From assembly GCA_902774335.1 (NCBI GenBank), contig CACYHW010000003.1, positions 186,001 through 250,000 on the forward strand: a DNA stretch of 64,000 nucleotides, given 5' to 3'. The notes under the pieces were generated by a model that was not told where the DNA came from, ran no database searches, and worked only from the letters and a program-made list of their open reading frames with translations. The stretch's first letter is position 1; each line of letters opens with the position of its first letter. Shown here piece after piece: positions 18,963 to 27,381 of the stretch. Made by a program: the position numbers and the translations under genes. The stretch is from an uncultured Bacteroidales bacterium. GTDB taxonomy: Bacteria; Bacteroidota; Bacteroidia; Bacteroidales; Bacteroidaceae.

Positions 18963-19775
18963 TTACCTGTTTATGTGTTCGTATAACTCTTCAACCTCAG
19001 GGTCAATCGTTCTGGAATTTACATATACCCATCCCAGATTTGACATGTCAACGGCCAGATTCACCCTTATCTTGAGCGTATAGCCGTTACTTGATCTCTC
19101 CACGCTCGCCACCGTTCCCACAGGGATATTCTCGGGAAATACCGACGAGAATCCGGTGGTGACTATGGTATCACCCTCCTTAACATCGGAGTGATAGGGG
19201 ACATCACGGAGATGGGCCTTGTACGGATCACCGCCGGTCCATTCCAAAAAACCGAAATTGTCTGTCCCTTTGATCTTACTGCTTATGCTGGTATTGCCGT
19301 TAAGCACCGGCATCACCAGTGAATACCGCCTGGCGGCAGCCATCACCACGCCCACCACACCGTCCGGACTGAATACGCCCATTCCCTGGGCTATGCCGTC
19401 ACGTGAGCCTTTGTCGATGGTGATGTAATTGTCATCCCTGCGTACCGAGTTGTCGATTACGCGGGCTGCTATCACCCCCTGTGATGACAACGCGCGGGCT
19501 GTCTCCACCTTCTGGCTGTCGGTGAGTTCATACAGCATATTGTGCAACCTTACGTTCTCCTCCAGCAGAGCTGCATTGTCACGACGCAGGTTGAAGTAGC
19601 TGTTCACTCCCGAACGCCATTCGAACAGAGTGCCCGACACGGAATTGGCCGAAGTCATAAACGCCAGCCTCTGACGGTCATTGAAACCGAACAGAAGCAC
19701 CAGCGATAAAGTCTCCAGCAGAATAAACAGGAAAACGTAGCTGTGCCTTACTATGAAATCAAGCAGGGAACGCAC
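18963..19775 (-). CDS. mreC: Rod shape-determining protein MreC
   Basis: 270 residues: a short cytoplasmic start, one membrane helix (YVFLFILLETLSLVLLF), a coiled-coil-like stretch (about 60-95), then the beta-rich periplasmic domain with SRDGIAQGMGVFSPDGVVGVV and GDTIVTTGFSSVFPENIPVGTV, characteristic of MreC. It organises the elongasome outside the inner membrane. 9 nt from mreD and 15 nt from mreB. Confidence 0.94.
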   Translation of the reverse strand: MRSLLDFIVRHSYVFLFILLETLSLVLLFGFNDRQRLAFMTSANSVSGTLFEWRSGVNSYFNLRRDNAALLEENVRLHNMLYELTDSQKVETARALSSQGVIAARVIDNSVRRDDNYITIDKGSRDGIAQGMGVFSPDGVVGVVMAAARRYSLVMPVLNGNTSISSKIKGTDNFGFLEWTGGDPYKAHLRDVPYHSDVKEGDTIVTTGFSSVFPENIPVGTVASVERSSNGYTLKIRVNLAVDMSNLGWVYVNSRTIDPEVEELYEHINR

Positions 19776-19790
19776 GGCTATCCTGTTATA

Positions 19791-20813
19791 TTATCTCATC
19801 AGGAATGAGAAACGGTCAACGTTCTTGAGAGCCACGCCTGTACCCTTTGCTACGCTGAGCAGAGGCTCACTTGCCACGTGGAACTCGATTCCGATCTTAT
19901 CGGCCAGACGCTTGCTGATACCGCGCAGCATGGAGCCGCCACCTGACAGATAGATACCGTTCTTGAGGATATCGGCATAGAGTTCAGGAGGAGTGTTCTC
20001 CAGTGCGTTCAGTACGGCACTCTCAATCTTGGCAATCGAACGGTCCAAGCAGTGTGCAATCTCCTGATAGCATACAGGGATCTGCATGGGCAGTGCTGTA
20101 ATCTTGTTGGGGCCGCTTACGATGTAATCCTCGGGGGCCTCGTCACCCAACTCGGTCAGCGCTGCACCCACGCTTATCTTGATACGCTCAGCCATACGCT
20201 CTGAAACCTTGACGTTGTGCTGGCGTCCCATATATTCCTGGATGTCGGCGGTAAAGTCATCACCGGCCACCTTCACTGAGTTGTTCGAAACCAGACCACC
20301 CAGGGAGATGACGGCAATCTCGGTTGTTCCACCGCCTATATCGACAATCATGTTGCCCTCAGGTGCCAGGACGTCAATGCCGATACCTATAGCGGCAGCC
20401 ATAGGCTCGAACAGCATATATACCTCGCGGCCTCCTGCATGCTCGGCGGAGTCACGTACGGCACGGAGCTCAACCTCGGTACTGCCCGAAGGTACGCCGA
20501 TGACCATCTTGAGTGAAGGAGAGAAGAGACGACGGCCGGTATCGACCATACCGATAAGTCCACGCATCATCTGCTCGCAGGCATCGAAGTCGGCTATCAC
20601 ACCGTTGCGCAACGGGCGGACTACGCGGATGTCCTTGTTTGTCTTCTCATACATCATCTTGGCCTGGTTGCCGACAGCCACCATCTTGTCGGTGCGGTTG
20701 TCAAGGGCGACAATTGACGGCTCGTTTACAACAATCTTGTCATTATGCATGATGATGGTATTGGCAGTGCCAAGGTCCATCGACAGCTCTTGTGTTAATG
20801 AAAATAGTCCCAC
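19791..20813 (-). CDS. mreB: Actin-like rod-shape protein MreB
   Basis: 340 residues. Actin-fold nucleotide-binding signatures DLGTANTII, MIVDIGGGTTEIAVISLGG and YLSGGGSMLRG. MreB filaments direct lateral wall synthesis. The 25-nt gap from purH suggests cotranscription with it. Confidence 0.97.
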   Translation of the reverse strand: MGLFSLTQELSMDLGTANTIIMHNDKIVVNEPSIVALDNRTDKMVAVGNQAKMMYEKTNKDIRVVRPLRNGVIADFDACEQMMRGLIGMVDTGRRLFSPSLKMVIGVPSGSTEVELRAVRDSAEHAGGREVYMLFEPMAAAIGIGIDVLAPEGNMIVDIGGGTTEIAVISLGGLVSNNSVKVAGDDFTADIQEYMGRQHNVKVSERMAERIKISVGAALTELGDEAPEDYIVSGPNKITALPMQIPVCYQEIAHCLDRSIAKIESAVLNALENTPPELYADILKNGIYLSGGGSMLRGISKRLADKIGIEFHVASEPLLSVAKGTGVALKNVDRFSFLMR

Positions 20814-20838
20814 TTTATTGTTAGTTATTCGTTAGAAA

Positions 20839-22365
20839 TCAATGCTTGAAATGACGGAAACCGGTAATGACCATACTCATGTCATGCTGCTCGCAATAGT
20901 CAATCGATTCCTGGTCACGTACCGAGCCACCCGGATGAACCACGTTCTTAACACCGGCTTTATCGGCCAGCTCAACACAGTCGGGGAAGGGGAAGAAGGC
21001 GTCACTTGCCATTGCTGCACCCTCCAGTGTGAATCCGAATCCGTGAGCCTTCTCGACAGCCTGCTTGAGGGCGTCAACACGTGAAGTCTGGCCCACGCCG
21101 CTTGCCAGAAGCTGCTTGCCGCGGGCGAATACTATTGAGTTACTCTTACTGTTCTTTACGATCTTGTTTGCAAAAAGCATATCCTCAACCTCGGCATCGG
21201 TAGGCTTGCGTGAGGTTACCAGCTTGAGCTCCTCGGGAGTCTCAATCTTGGTGTCCTTATCCTGAACAAGCACGCCGTTCAGAGCTGAGCGTACAAGCTT
21301 GACGGGGAGTTTCTGCTCCTTACGAACCAGGATGATGCGGTTCTTCTTCTGACCCAGGATCTCCAGGGCGTCGAAGTCATAGTCGGGAGCGATGATAACC
21401 TCGAAGAATATCTTGTTGATTTCCTCGGCTGTAGCCTTGTCTACGGGAGCATTGGCGACCAGGACTCCGCCGAATGCCGATACGGGGTCACCTGCCAGGG
21501 CATCCTTCCAAGCCTCGAGCAGTGTGGGACGTGAAGCCACGCCGCATGCGTTGTTATGCTTGAGGATGGCGAATGTGGTCTCGGAGAACTCGTCGATCAG
21601 GTCGATGGCTGCATTGATGTCAAGCAGGTTGTTGTAAGAGATCTCCTTACCGTGAACCTGGTCGAACATAGCATCCAGGTCACCGTGGAACACACCCTTC
21701 TGGTGAGGATTCTCACCGTAGCGCATAGCCTTGTGACCATCCAGTGCCAGACGGAAATGATCTTCCTCTTCATCACCGGCAAACCAGTTGTAGATGCAGC
21801 TGTCATAGTATGATGAAACGGCGAATGCCTCCTTGGCGAACCAGCGGCGCTCCTCGAGAGTGGTCTCGGCACCACGCTCGTTCAGGATGTCAAGCAGGGG
21901 CTTGTACTGGTCCTTGCTGGCAACGATCACTGCATCCTTGAAGTTCTTGGCTCCGGCGCGGATGAGTGAAATGCCGCCTATATCTATCTTCTCGATTATG
22001 TCTGCGTCCTCAGCACCTGACTTTACAGTATCCTCAAAGGGATAGAGGTCTACTATAACCAGGTCAATCTCAGGAATATCATAGCTTACCATCTGGGCCA
22101 TATCGTTCTCCTCCTCGCGACGGGCCAGGATGCCTCCGAACACCTTGGGGTGCAGTGTCTTAACACGACCTCCCAGGATTGAGGGGTATCCGGTGAGTTC
22201 CTCAACTGCCTGGCAGGGCACGCCGAGTGACTCGATGAAACGCTGGGTTCCACCTGTTGAAATGAGTTTAACACCCTCCTGGTGAAGTTTGCTGATGATC
22301 TCGTCCAGGCCGTCCTTGTGGAAGACCGATATCAGAGCTGATGAAATTCTTTTGGTTTCGGACAT
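20839..22365 (-). CDS. purH: Bifunctional AICAR formyltransferase/IMP cyclohydrolase
   Basis: 508 residues, the standard length. N-terminal MGS-like IMP cyclohydrolase domain (SALISVFHKDGLDEII, STGGTQRFIESLG, GRVKTLHPKVFGGIL), then the AICAR transformylase domain (KHNNACGVAS, DPVSAFGG, FFPFPDCVE, HPGGSVRDQESI). It catalyses the last two steps of IMP synthesis. It heads the mre operon here, an arrangement also known from other Bacteroidales. A weak promoter match (TAATTTCG at 22404-22411, TTG 20 nt upstream at 22432-22434, minus strand) is in the upstream gap. Confidence 0.97.
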   Translation of the reverse strand: MSETKRISSALISVFHKDGLDEIISKLHQEGVKLISTGGTQRFIESLGVPCQAVEELTGYPSILGGRVKTLHPKVFGGILARREEENDMAQMVSYDIPEIDLVIVDLYPFEDTVKSGAEDADIIEKIDIGGISLIRAGAKNFKDAVIVASKDQYKPLLDILNERGAETTLEERRWFAKEAFAVSSYYDSCIYNWFAGDEEEDHFRLALDGHKAMRYGENPHQKGVFHGDLDAMFDQVHGKEISYNNLLDINAAIDLIDEFSETTFAILKHNNACGVASRPTLLEAWKDALAGDPVSAFGGVLVANAPVDKATAEEINKIFFEVIIAPDYDFDALEILGQKKNRIILVRKEQKLPVKLVRSALNGVLVQDKDTKIETPEELKLVTSRKPTDAEVEDMLFANKIVKNSKSNSIVFARGKQLLASGVGQTSRVDALKQAVEKAHGFGFTLEGAAMASDAFFPFPDCVELADKAGVKNVVHPGGSVRDQESIDYCEQHDMSMVITGFRHFKH

Positions 22366-22403
22366 GATTTATCTTGGTTTTAACTATATTTCGTAATTCT
22401 CCG

Positions 22404-22434
22404 CGAAATTAACGTTTTTCGGGCAGCATTCCAA
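22404..22434 (-). promoter_or_regulatory. Candidate promoter of the purH-mre operon
   Basis: TAATTTCG (7 of 8 to TAnnTTTG with the n positions free) with TTG 20 nt upstream. Weak but the best match in the 168-bp gap. Confidence 0.3.
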
Positions 22435-22459
22435 TTATATGAACCAATAAAATGACAAT

Positions 22460-22481
22460 CAAGAGAACTTTTTTTCTCTTG
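22460..22481 (-). terminator. Hairpin downstream of the beta-propeller lipoprotein gene
   Basis: Stem CAAGAGAA / TTCTCTTG (8 bp, loop 6), about 50 nt past the stop at 22534. On the minus strand it is followed by a moderately T-rich stretch (ATTGTCATTTTATT). Candidate terminator. Confidence 0.4.
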
Positions 22482-22533
22482 GCAATCAGTTACAAAACAG
22501 GTGTTTGACCACACCCCACCCAAGTTCGGGAAA

Positions 22534-23661
22534 TTACTTTGTGTTGTAAAACAGGAGAGCGGGATTTGAATTGACCGTCATGGTGGGGAACATCTTCCTG
22601 AAACGCTCCTCCTGGAACACCATTCCGGCATCAAAGAATCCCACAAAAGAACCGTTGTAGCAGCCCACCAGATAGGGGAACTGCTCAACGTTTGCGGCAT
22701 TGTTGTTGAAGTCCTCAGTATAAACATACATCCGGTATGTCGTCCAATCGCTCTTGTCGACAAAAACCATGACCAGGTTGGCTCCGTAGTTGGTTGCCAC
22801 GAAGTAGAGGAAACGCTCCGACTCCATGTAACCGCACTTGGTATACTCCTTCTGCGGATTGACGAACACCTTGTCACTGCGCTTGATGTCATCGGGAATG
22901 ACAATATCCGTGGTCATGCGGCAGGTGACAGAGATTGAATCACCGTCATAGGTATAGAACCTGTCATTATCTTCGACACCCATGAATCCAATCACATCGG
23001 GGGTGATGTGGTTTAGATAGGGGTTGTTTATGCTTACATGAAGAAAATCCTCCTGGTAGGTCACCAGCTGCTTCTTGAACCTGCCCGCAGGATCAACCTG
23101 CCACAGACCGCGGCGATAGTCCTTGTTGGAATACTTGATGGGGTTGGTCAGCAGATAGTCGCCGTTGGGCAGAACAGCGAAATCGGTCACACAGTCCTCC
23201 ATGTAGATGGTGCGCTTGTAGGTACCGTCCAGATTGTACACAAACAGCGCGTCCGACTGGTTGTCAAGTATTATCAGTTCCCTGGCCGACGGCAGGATAT
23301 CAAACCTTACAATCGTCCTGTAGTTGCCCGAGCCGTTACCCTGGCGGTTGAAACTCCTGATGAAGCGGCCCTGACGGTCAAAGAAGCATATTCCCGCTCC
23401 CGAACGGACCAGTATGGTGTCACCCAGAAACTTGACCTCATCCACCGAGGGAATGTAACTCTCGGGGCCTGTATTCTCAAGGAAAACCGTGTCAATGGAG
23501 GCGAACAGCTTGGAAACGACGGGATAATCGGTGTATTCATCCTCCAGCAGCGGAACGTAGACTTCGTGGAGACACTCGTCGCACAGTTTGCGTTCCCTTT
23601 TGCAGCCACACATTAGGGATACAAACAACAGTAACAGGCCAAGGCCCATTACCATTCTCAT
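22534..23661 (-). CDS. 6-bladed beta-propeller lipoprotein
   Basis: 375 residues from the ATG at 23661. An earlier in-frame ATG at 23685 lies only about 10 nt from a TAACTTTG promoter element (23695-23702, minus strand), which favours the internal start. Signal peptide MRMVMGLGLLLLFVSLMCGC with a lipobox-like cysteine. The mature part has repeating propeller blades (GICFFDRQGRFIRSFNRQG, LFVYNLDGTYKRTIYM, DFAVLPNGDYLLTNP) as in the 6-bladed beta-propeller family (formerly DUF5128) of Bacteroidales, usually found near polysaccharide or signalling loci. No partner is recognisable next to it: downstream is purH, upstream a transporter with its own terminator. Function unknown. Confidence 0.75.
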   Translation of the reverse strand: MRMVMGLGLLLLFVSLMCGCKRERKLCDECLHEVYVPLLEDEYTDYPVVSKLFASIDTVFLENTGPESYIPSVDEVKFLGDTILVRSGAGICFFDRQGRFIRSFNRQGNGSGNYRTIVRFDILPSARELIILDNQSDALFVYNLDGTYKRTIYMEDCVTDFAVLPNGDYLLTNPIKYSNKDYRRGLWQVDPAGRFKKQLVTYQEDFLHVSINNPYLNHITPDVIGFMGVEDNDRFYTYDGDSISVTCRMTTDIVIPDDIKRSDKVFVNPQKEYTKCGYMESERFLYFVATNYGANLVMVFVDKSDWTTYRMYVYTEDFNNNAANVEQFPYLVGCYNGSFVGFFDAGMVFQEERFRKMFPTMTVNSNPALLFYNTK

Positions 23662-23694
23662 GTTTGACAGTCTGAACGTTCTCATTTCGTGCAA

Positions 23695-23702
23695 CAAAGT
23701 TA
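23695..23702 (-). promoter_or_regulatory. Promoter -7 element of the beta-propeller lipoprotein gene
   Basis: TAACTTTG on the minus strand matches TAnnTTTG; no clear -33 box. Its closeness to the ATG at 23685 supports translation from 23661. Confidence 0.4.
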
Positions 23703-23731
23703 TACAACAATGAGCATATATTAACACTCTT

Positions 23732-23768
23732 TGGCAAAAAAAGAGCCGATTCTACACAGAACCGGCCC
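23732..23768 (-). terminator. Intrinsic terminator of the GPH symporter gene
   Basis: On the minus strand GCCGGTTCT-gtgt-AGAATCGGC (9-bp stem with one G.U pair) is followed directly by TCTTTTTTT. It lies 22-25 nt past the symporter stop, a textbook intrinsic terminator. Confidence 0.85.
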
Positions 23769-23790
23769 TTTTGTTAATCGGGAAAATTGT

Positions 23791-25191
23791 TTACGCCTTG
23801 GCTGCGTGCTTAGCCTCGATTGCCTTGTTCATCTCGTCCAGTTTCTCGTCGGTAAGAGGATACTTGAAAATCAGGTAACCAACCACGATAAGAAGGATGG
23901 CGGGGATGATTGTGGTGAACCACAGGATAGCATTCTGAACGGTAGCCGAGTAGTTGTTGATCTCGGTGTAATAAGCGTTTACAGGAGCGCTGATGAATGA
24001 TGCCAGGAATACTACCACGAATACGCTAAGTACCAGCTGGAGGCACTTGTTAGCCTTGAACTCGAGCCACATCTCCTTGAAGGTAACGGGCTTCTCGGGA
24101 GTGGTGGTGATGTTCTCCTTGCTGCCCATGAAGCAGAGGGTAAGCAGAACAAAACCTACGATAGCGAATACGCATGTAACGGTGAACCAAGCCTTGGGAT
24201 CAGTAGGCAGAGCTGACTCCTCGCTGGCCAGGTTGAAACCGATCATACCCATAACCAGAGGAGTGATCCAACCTGCGATTGAGAAACCGGCCTTGAAAGC
24301 CACACCTGCCAGAGCGTTTACTGTTGCGGCAGGACGGTTGCCTGTACGGTACTCAGCCTCGGTAACAACCTCAGGAACAAGAGCCCACATGAGTGAACCG
24401 ACCAGCAGACCTACACCGGTCATAACCTTTGCAATCTGAACGATGGTCTTGCAGTTCTGTACATCAAAGAACTTACCGATGGTGAACAGGATGGCAAAGC
24501 CCACAAAACCTACACACAGGAGCAGGTAGTACAGACCCTTCTTGCCGAACCACTTCTTGAGGATGGGCAGTGAAGGCAGGATGATGAATGCGGGGATGGT
24601 ACCGATGGCCATGAATACAGCCTGGTTCCAGTTGATGGCGGTATGAACGCACATGGCCAGTCCGATGGGGAAACCTGCCTGAACGACAATCTGACCGATG
24701 TTGGCGCATACCATACGGGTTGAAGTAAGAATAAGAACCTCGTCGTTATCACGGGTCATAGAGGCCATGATAGAGCCGTAAGGTATATTCACTACCGAGT
24801 AGATCATGCTGAGCAGGGTGTAGCTTACGGTTGCATAGACGATCTTCCATGTCATTGCCCATGTAGCGACAGTGGGAAGCATCAGGAAGCATGCTGCAAC
24901 GGTAAGAGGAATACCACCGTAAAGAAGATATGTACGGTACTTACCGAGCTTGGGATTGTGGTTATCGATGTATTTTCCTACAACAGGGCTCCAGAAGCAG
25001 TCAAGGAGTCTGACTCCGAGGATAAGGCCGCTTACGAAAGCAGGATTGATTTTGAGGACAGTGCAGAGGTACAGCATCAGGAAACATGCCACCGTCTGGA
25101 AAATAAGGTTCTGGGCAAGGTCACCTGAACCGAAACCGATTCTCTGTGCCCAACTCAACTTGTAATAACCGTTGTTTACTTCGTTCGACAT
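23791..25191 (-). CDS. GPH-family (glycoside-pentoside-hexuronide) cation symporter
   Basis: 466 residues with about 12 membrane segments. GPH/MelB-type features: WAQRIGFGSGDLAQNLIFQT at the start, the loop RLLDCFWSPVVGKYIDNHNPKLGKYRTYLL between helices 2 and 3 (the cation-binding and gating loop of the family, with Asp residues), and YGSIMASMTRDNDE. Such proteins import mono- or disaccharides or uronides with Na+ or H+. The substrate cannot be told from sequence, and no glycosidase is adjacent. It is monocistronic: strong terminator downstream and its own promoter (TTG, 21 nt, TAAGTTTG at 25242-25273). Confidence 0.85.
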   Translation of the reverse strand: MSNEVNNGYYKLSWAQRIGFGSGDLAQNLIFQTVACFLMLYLCTVLKINPAFVSGLILGVRLLDCFWSPVVGKYIDNHNPKLGKYRTYLLYGGIPLTVAACFLMLPTVATWAMTWKIVYATVSYTLLSMIYSVVNIPYGSIMASMTRDNDEVLILTSTRMVCANIGQIVVQAGFPIGLAMCVHTAINWNQAVFMAIGTIPAFIILPSLPILKKWFGKKGLYYLLLCVGFVGFAILFTIGKFFDVQNCKTIVQIAKVMTGVGLLVGSLMWALVPEVVTEAEYRTGNRPAATVNALAGVAFKAGFSIAGWITPLVMGMIGFNLASEESALPTDPKAWFTVTCVFAIVGFVLLTLCFMGSKENITTTPEKPVTFKEMWLEFKANKCLQLVLSVFVVVFLASFISAPVNAYYTEINNYSATVQNAILWFTTIIPAILLIVVGYLIFKYPLTDEKLDEMNKAIEAKHAAKA

Positions 25192-25241
25192 AATGTGAAT
25201 TTATTGATTAATAATTTTGGTTAATTAGAGATTTTAGCCCA

Positions 25242-25273
25242 CAAACTTACAAAAAAATAGTTTGTAAGCGCAA
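25242..25273 (-). promoter_or_regulatory. Promoter of the GPH symporter gene with overlapping palindrome
   Basis: TAAGTTTG (25249-25242, minus strand) with TTG 21 nt upstream (25273-25271). A perfect 8-bp inverted repeat CTTACAAA-N7-TTTGTAAG (25246-25268) fills the spacer and overlaps the -7 box. It could be an operator, or the end-hairpin of the upstream ctp gene. Confidence 0.5.
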
Positions 25274-25303
25274 CAGGCTCTCCTAATATGTGACCTCAAG
25301 CCC

Positions 25304-26908
25304 TCATTGGCCGGTCTTCATATACTCAACCGCACGCTGCACGGTCTCGTCCAGATCCAGTATCACCTGATAGTAGGCGTTCATTCCCCATATCATACGG
25401 GCCACAGTAGCCTTGAGCTGGGTCTTGAAGATGGGCAGGCTCTTGTCGTACTGCTCCTGGTCGAACTTGATGCCGGCGTCATCGGCCTTGCTGCGGAAAA
25501 TCTTGAGCAGGTCCTGTCCCACCTCGAATTCGCGGTTGAAATCCTCGAAGCTCCTATAGCGGCGCTGCAGCATCCTGCGGTTGCGCTCGGCATACTGCAT
25601 CGAGCACTGGAGCACCAGGTTCTTGGCGGTCACCTCCCTGTAGTACTGGGTGGTGCGGGTGGTATCTATGGGCACGAATATGTCGGGCATGATGCCACCG
25701 CCTCCGTACACTGTCCTGTGCCTGATAATGGTGCTGTACTTGAGCGAATCGGGGAAGTGTATGCTGTCAGGGTTGGTCAGCTCGCCGTGATGAAGGCGGT
25801 CCAGGATATCCTCACCGTAATCCACATCCTTGCCGTAGGGCTTCTGTATGCATCGGCCCACAGGAGTGTAGTACTTGGCTACGGTCAGGCGTATGAGCGA
25901 TCCGTCATGGAACTCGATGGGACGCTGTACAAGGCCCTTGCCGAACGAGCGGCGGCCTACTATTGTGGCGCGGTCCCAGTCCTGAAGTGCGCCCGATACA
26001 ATCTCGCTGGCCGATGCCGAATACTCGTCGATGAGCACCAGCACCTGACCGTCACGGAAGTTGCCGTGTCCGTCGGACATGTAGCCGCTGCGGGGAGAGC
26101 GCTTGCCCTCGGTATAAACCACCATCTGGTCACGTCCCAGGAACTCGTTGGCGATACCCACGGCTGCCATCAGAAGTCCACCTCCGTTGCCCTGCAGGTC
26201 AAGGATGAGCGAACGTGCGCCCTTGCCCTTGAGCTCCTTGAGCTTGTCCTCGAACTCCTGTACGGTGGTGGCTCCAAAGCTGGATATCCTGATGTAACCG
26301 GTACCGGGCAGGATCATGAATGCGGCGTCAACGGTATTGACGGGTATCTTGTCACGGGTGACTGTAAAGTGTATCAGGTCCTTTACGCCGCGGCGGTCAA
26401 TGCCCAGGTCAACCTTGGTTCCCTTGGGGCCGCGCAAGCGCTTCATTATGGACTCCTGCGACATCTTGACTCCGGCTATGGCGGTGTCGTTGACCGTCAC
26501 TATGCGGTCACCTGCCAGTATACCCACCTTCTCGGAGGGTCCGTCAGGTATGGGCTGCACGATAAACAGAGTGTCCTCAACCATATTGAACTGCACGCCT
26601 ATGCCCTCGAACGATCCGGTCAGGGTCTCGCTGGACCTGTCGTTCTCCTCGGGGGTAAGGTATGTGGAGTGAGGATCAAGCTCCTCGAGCATGCCTAAGA
26701 TGGCCTGTTCAACAACCTTCTTGGTATCCACATCCTCGACATAGAGGTTGGTTATGGCGCTCTCGGCCACCAGCAGTTTCTGCAGTTCGGGGTCGATTGT
26801 CTGCTGCGGCTGGGGCTGCTGGCGCGGCAGAACCATACCGCGGCCGGGCTGGGCCATACCTGCAAGTGCCAGCATCAGAGCAAAGCACAGGGTGTATATT
26901 CTTTTCAT
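25304..26908 (-). CDS. ctp: S41 carboxy-terminal processing protease
   Basis: 534 residues. Signal peptide (LCFALMLALAGMAQ), PDZ domain (about 85-170, EGIGVQFNMVEDTLFI and GDRIVTVND), then the S41 catalytic domain with the serine in SASASEIVSGALQD and the lysine in SFGKGLVQ. Tail-specific periplasmic protease. Its start overlaps the coaD stop by 4 nt, and parE-coaD-ctp is a known Bacteroidales order. Substrates are not evident. Confidence 0.93.
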   Translation of the reverse strand: MKRIYTLCFALMLALAGMAQPGRGMVLPRQQPQPQQTIDPELQKLLVAESAITNLYVEDVDTKKVVEQAILGMLEELDPHSTYLTPEENDRSSETLTGSFEGIGVQFNMVEDTLFIVQPIPDGPSEKVGILAGDRIVTVNDTAIAGVKMSQESIMKRLRGPKGTKVDLGIDRRGVKDLIHFTVTRDKIPVNTVDAAFMILPGTGYIRISSFGATTVQEFEDKLKELKGKGARSLILDLQGNGGGLLMAAVGIANEFLGRDQMVVYTEGKRSPRSGYMSDGHGNFRDGQVLVLIDEYSASASEIVSGALQDWDRATIVGRRSFGKGLVQRPIEFHDGSLIRLTVAKYYTPVGRCIQKPYGKDVDYGEDILDRLHHGELTNPDSIHFPDSLKYSTIIRHRTVYGGGGIMPDIFVPIDTTRTTQYYREVTAKNLVLQCSMQYAERNRRMLQRRYRSFEDFNREFEVGQDLLKIFRSKADDAGIKFDQEQYDKSLPIFKTQLKATVARMIWGMNAYYQVILDLDETVQRAVEYMKTGQ

Positions 26909-27369
26909 GACTTTCGGAAATAAGGTTTGAATGTATCTATCACAAGATCGTCAGCGGGACGTCCGAATGAATTCAGCTCACGTACCAGGCTGCTGCTTAC
27001 ATGCTGCACCGACGGGCTGGCCACCAGCAGGACGGTCTCCACTCCCTCGATTATACGGTTTACATCGGCAATATTGCGTTCGTTGTCATAATCGGCCACC
27101 GAGCGGATGCCGCGAAGTATGGCGTCGCAGCCATTGTCACGCAGGGCCTCGACGGTGAGTCCGTTGTACTCTGTCACGCTCACACCGGGTTTCCCCTTGT
27201 AGTATTCCCTGATGGCCTCAAGGCGTTGCTGAGTGGTCAGCATAGGTTTCTTGCCCTCGTTTATGCCGATGGCAACCACCACCTGGGCGCCCATCCTGAG
27301 AGCGCGCTCCACCAGGTCGGCGTGGCCTATGGTAAATGGATCGAACGATCCGGGGAACAGCAGTTTCAT
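26905..27369 (-). CDS. coaD: Phosphopantetheine adenylyltransferase
   Basis: 154 residues, usual length. Nucleotidyltransferase motif FPGSFDPFTIGH at the N-terminus, RGIRSVADYDNE and VSSSLVREL. It transfers AMP to 4'-phosphopantetheine in CoA synthesis. 12 nt downstream of parE and overlapping ctp by 4 nt. Confidence 0.96.
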   Translation of the reverse strand: MKLLFPGSFDPFTIGHADLVERALRMGAQVVVAIGINEGKKPMLTTQQRLEAIREYYKGKPGVSVTEYNGLTVEALRDNGCDAILRGIRSVADYDNERNIADVNRIIEGVETVLLVASPSVQHVSSSLVRELNSFGRPADDLVIDTFKPYFRKS

Positions 27370-27381
27370 AATACTTGGTCT

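Noticed and set aside
22366..22533. Purine-type riboswitch upstream of purH
   Set aside because: Only a simple hairpin is visible; none of the conserved purine or PRPP aptamer features were recognised.
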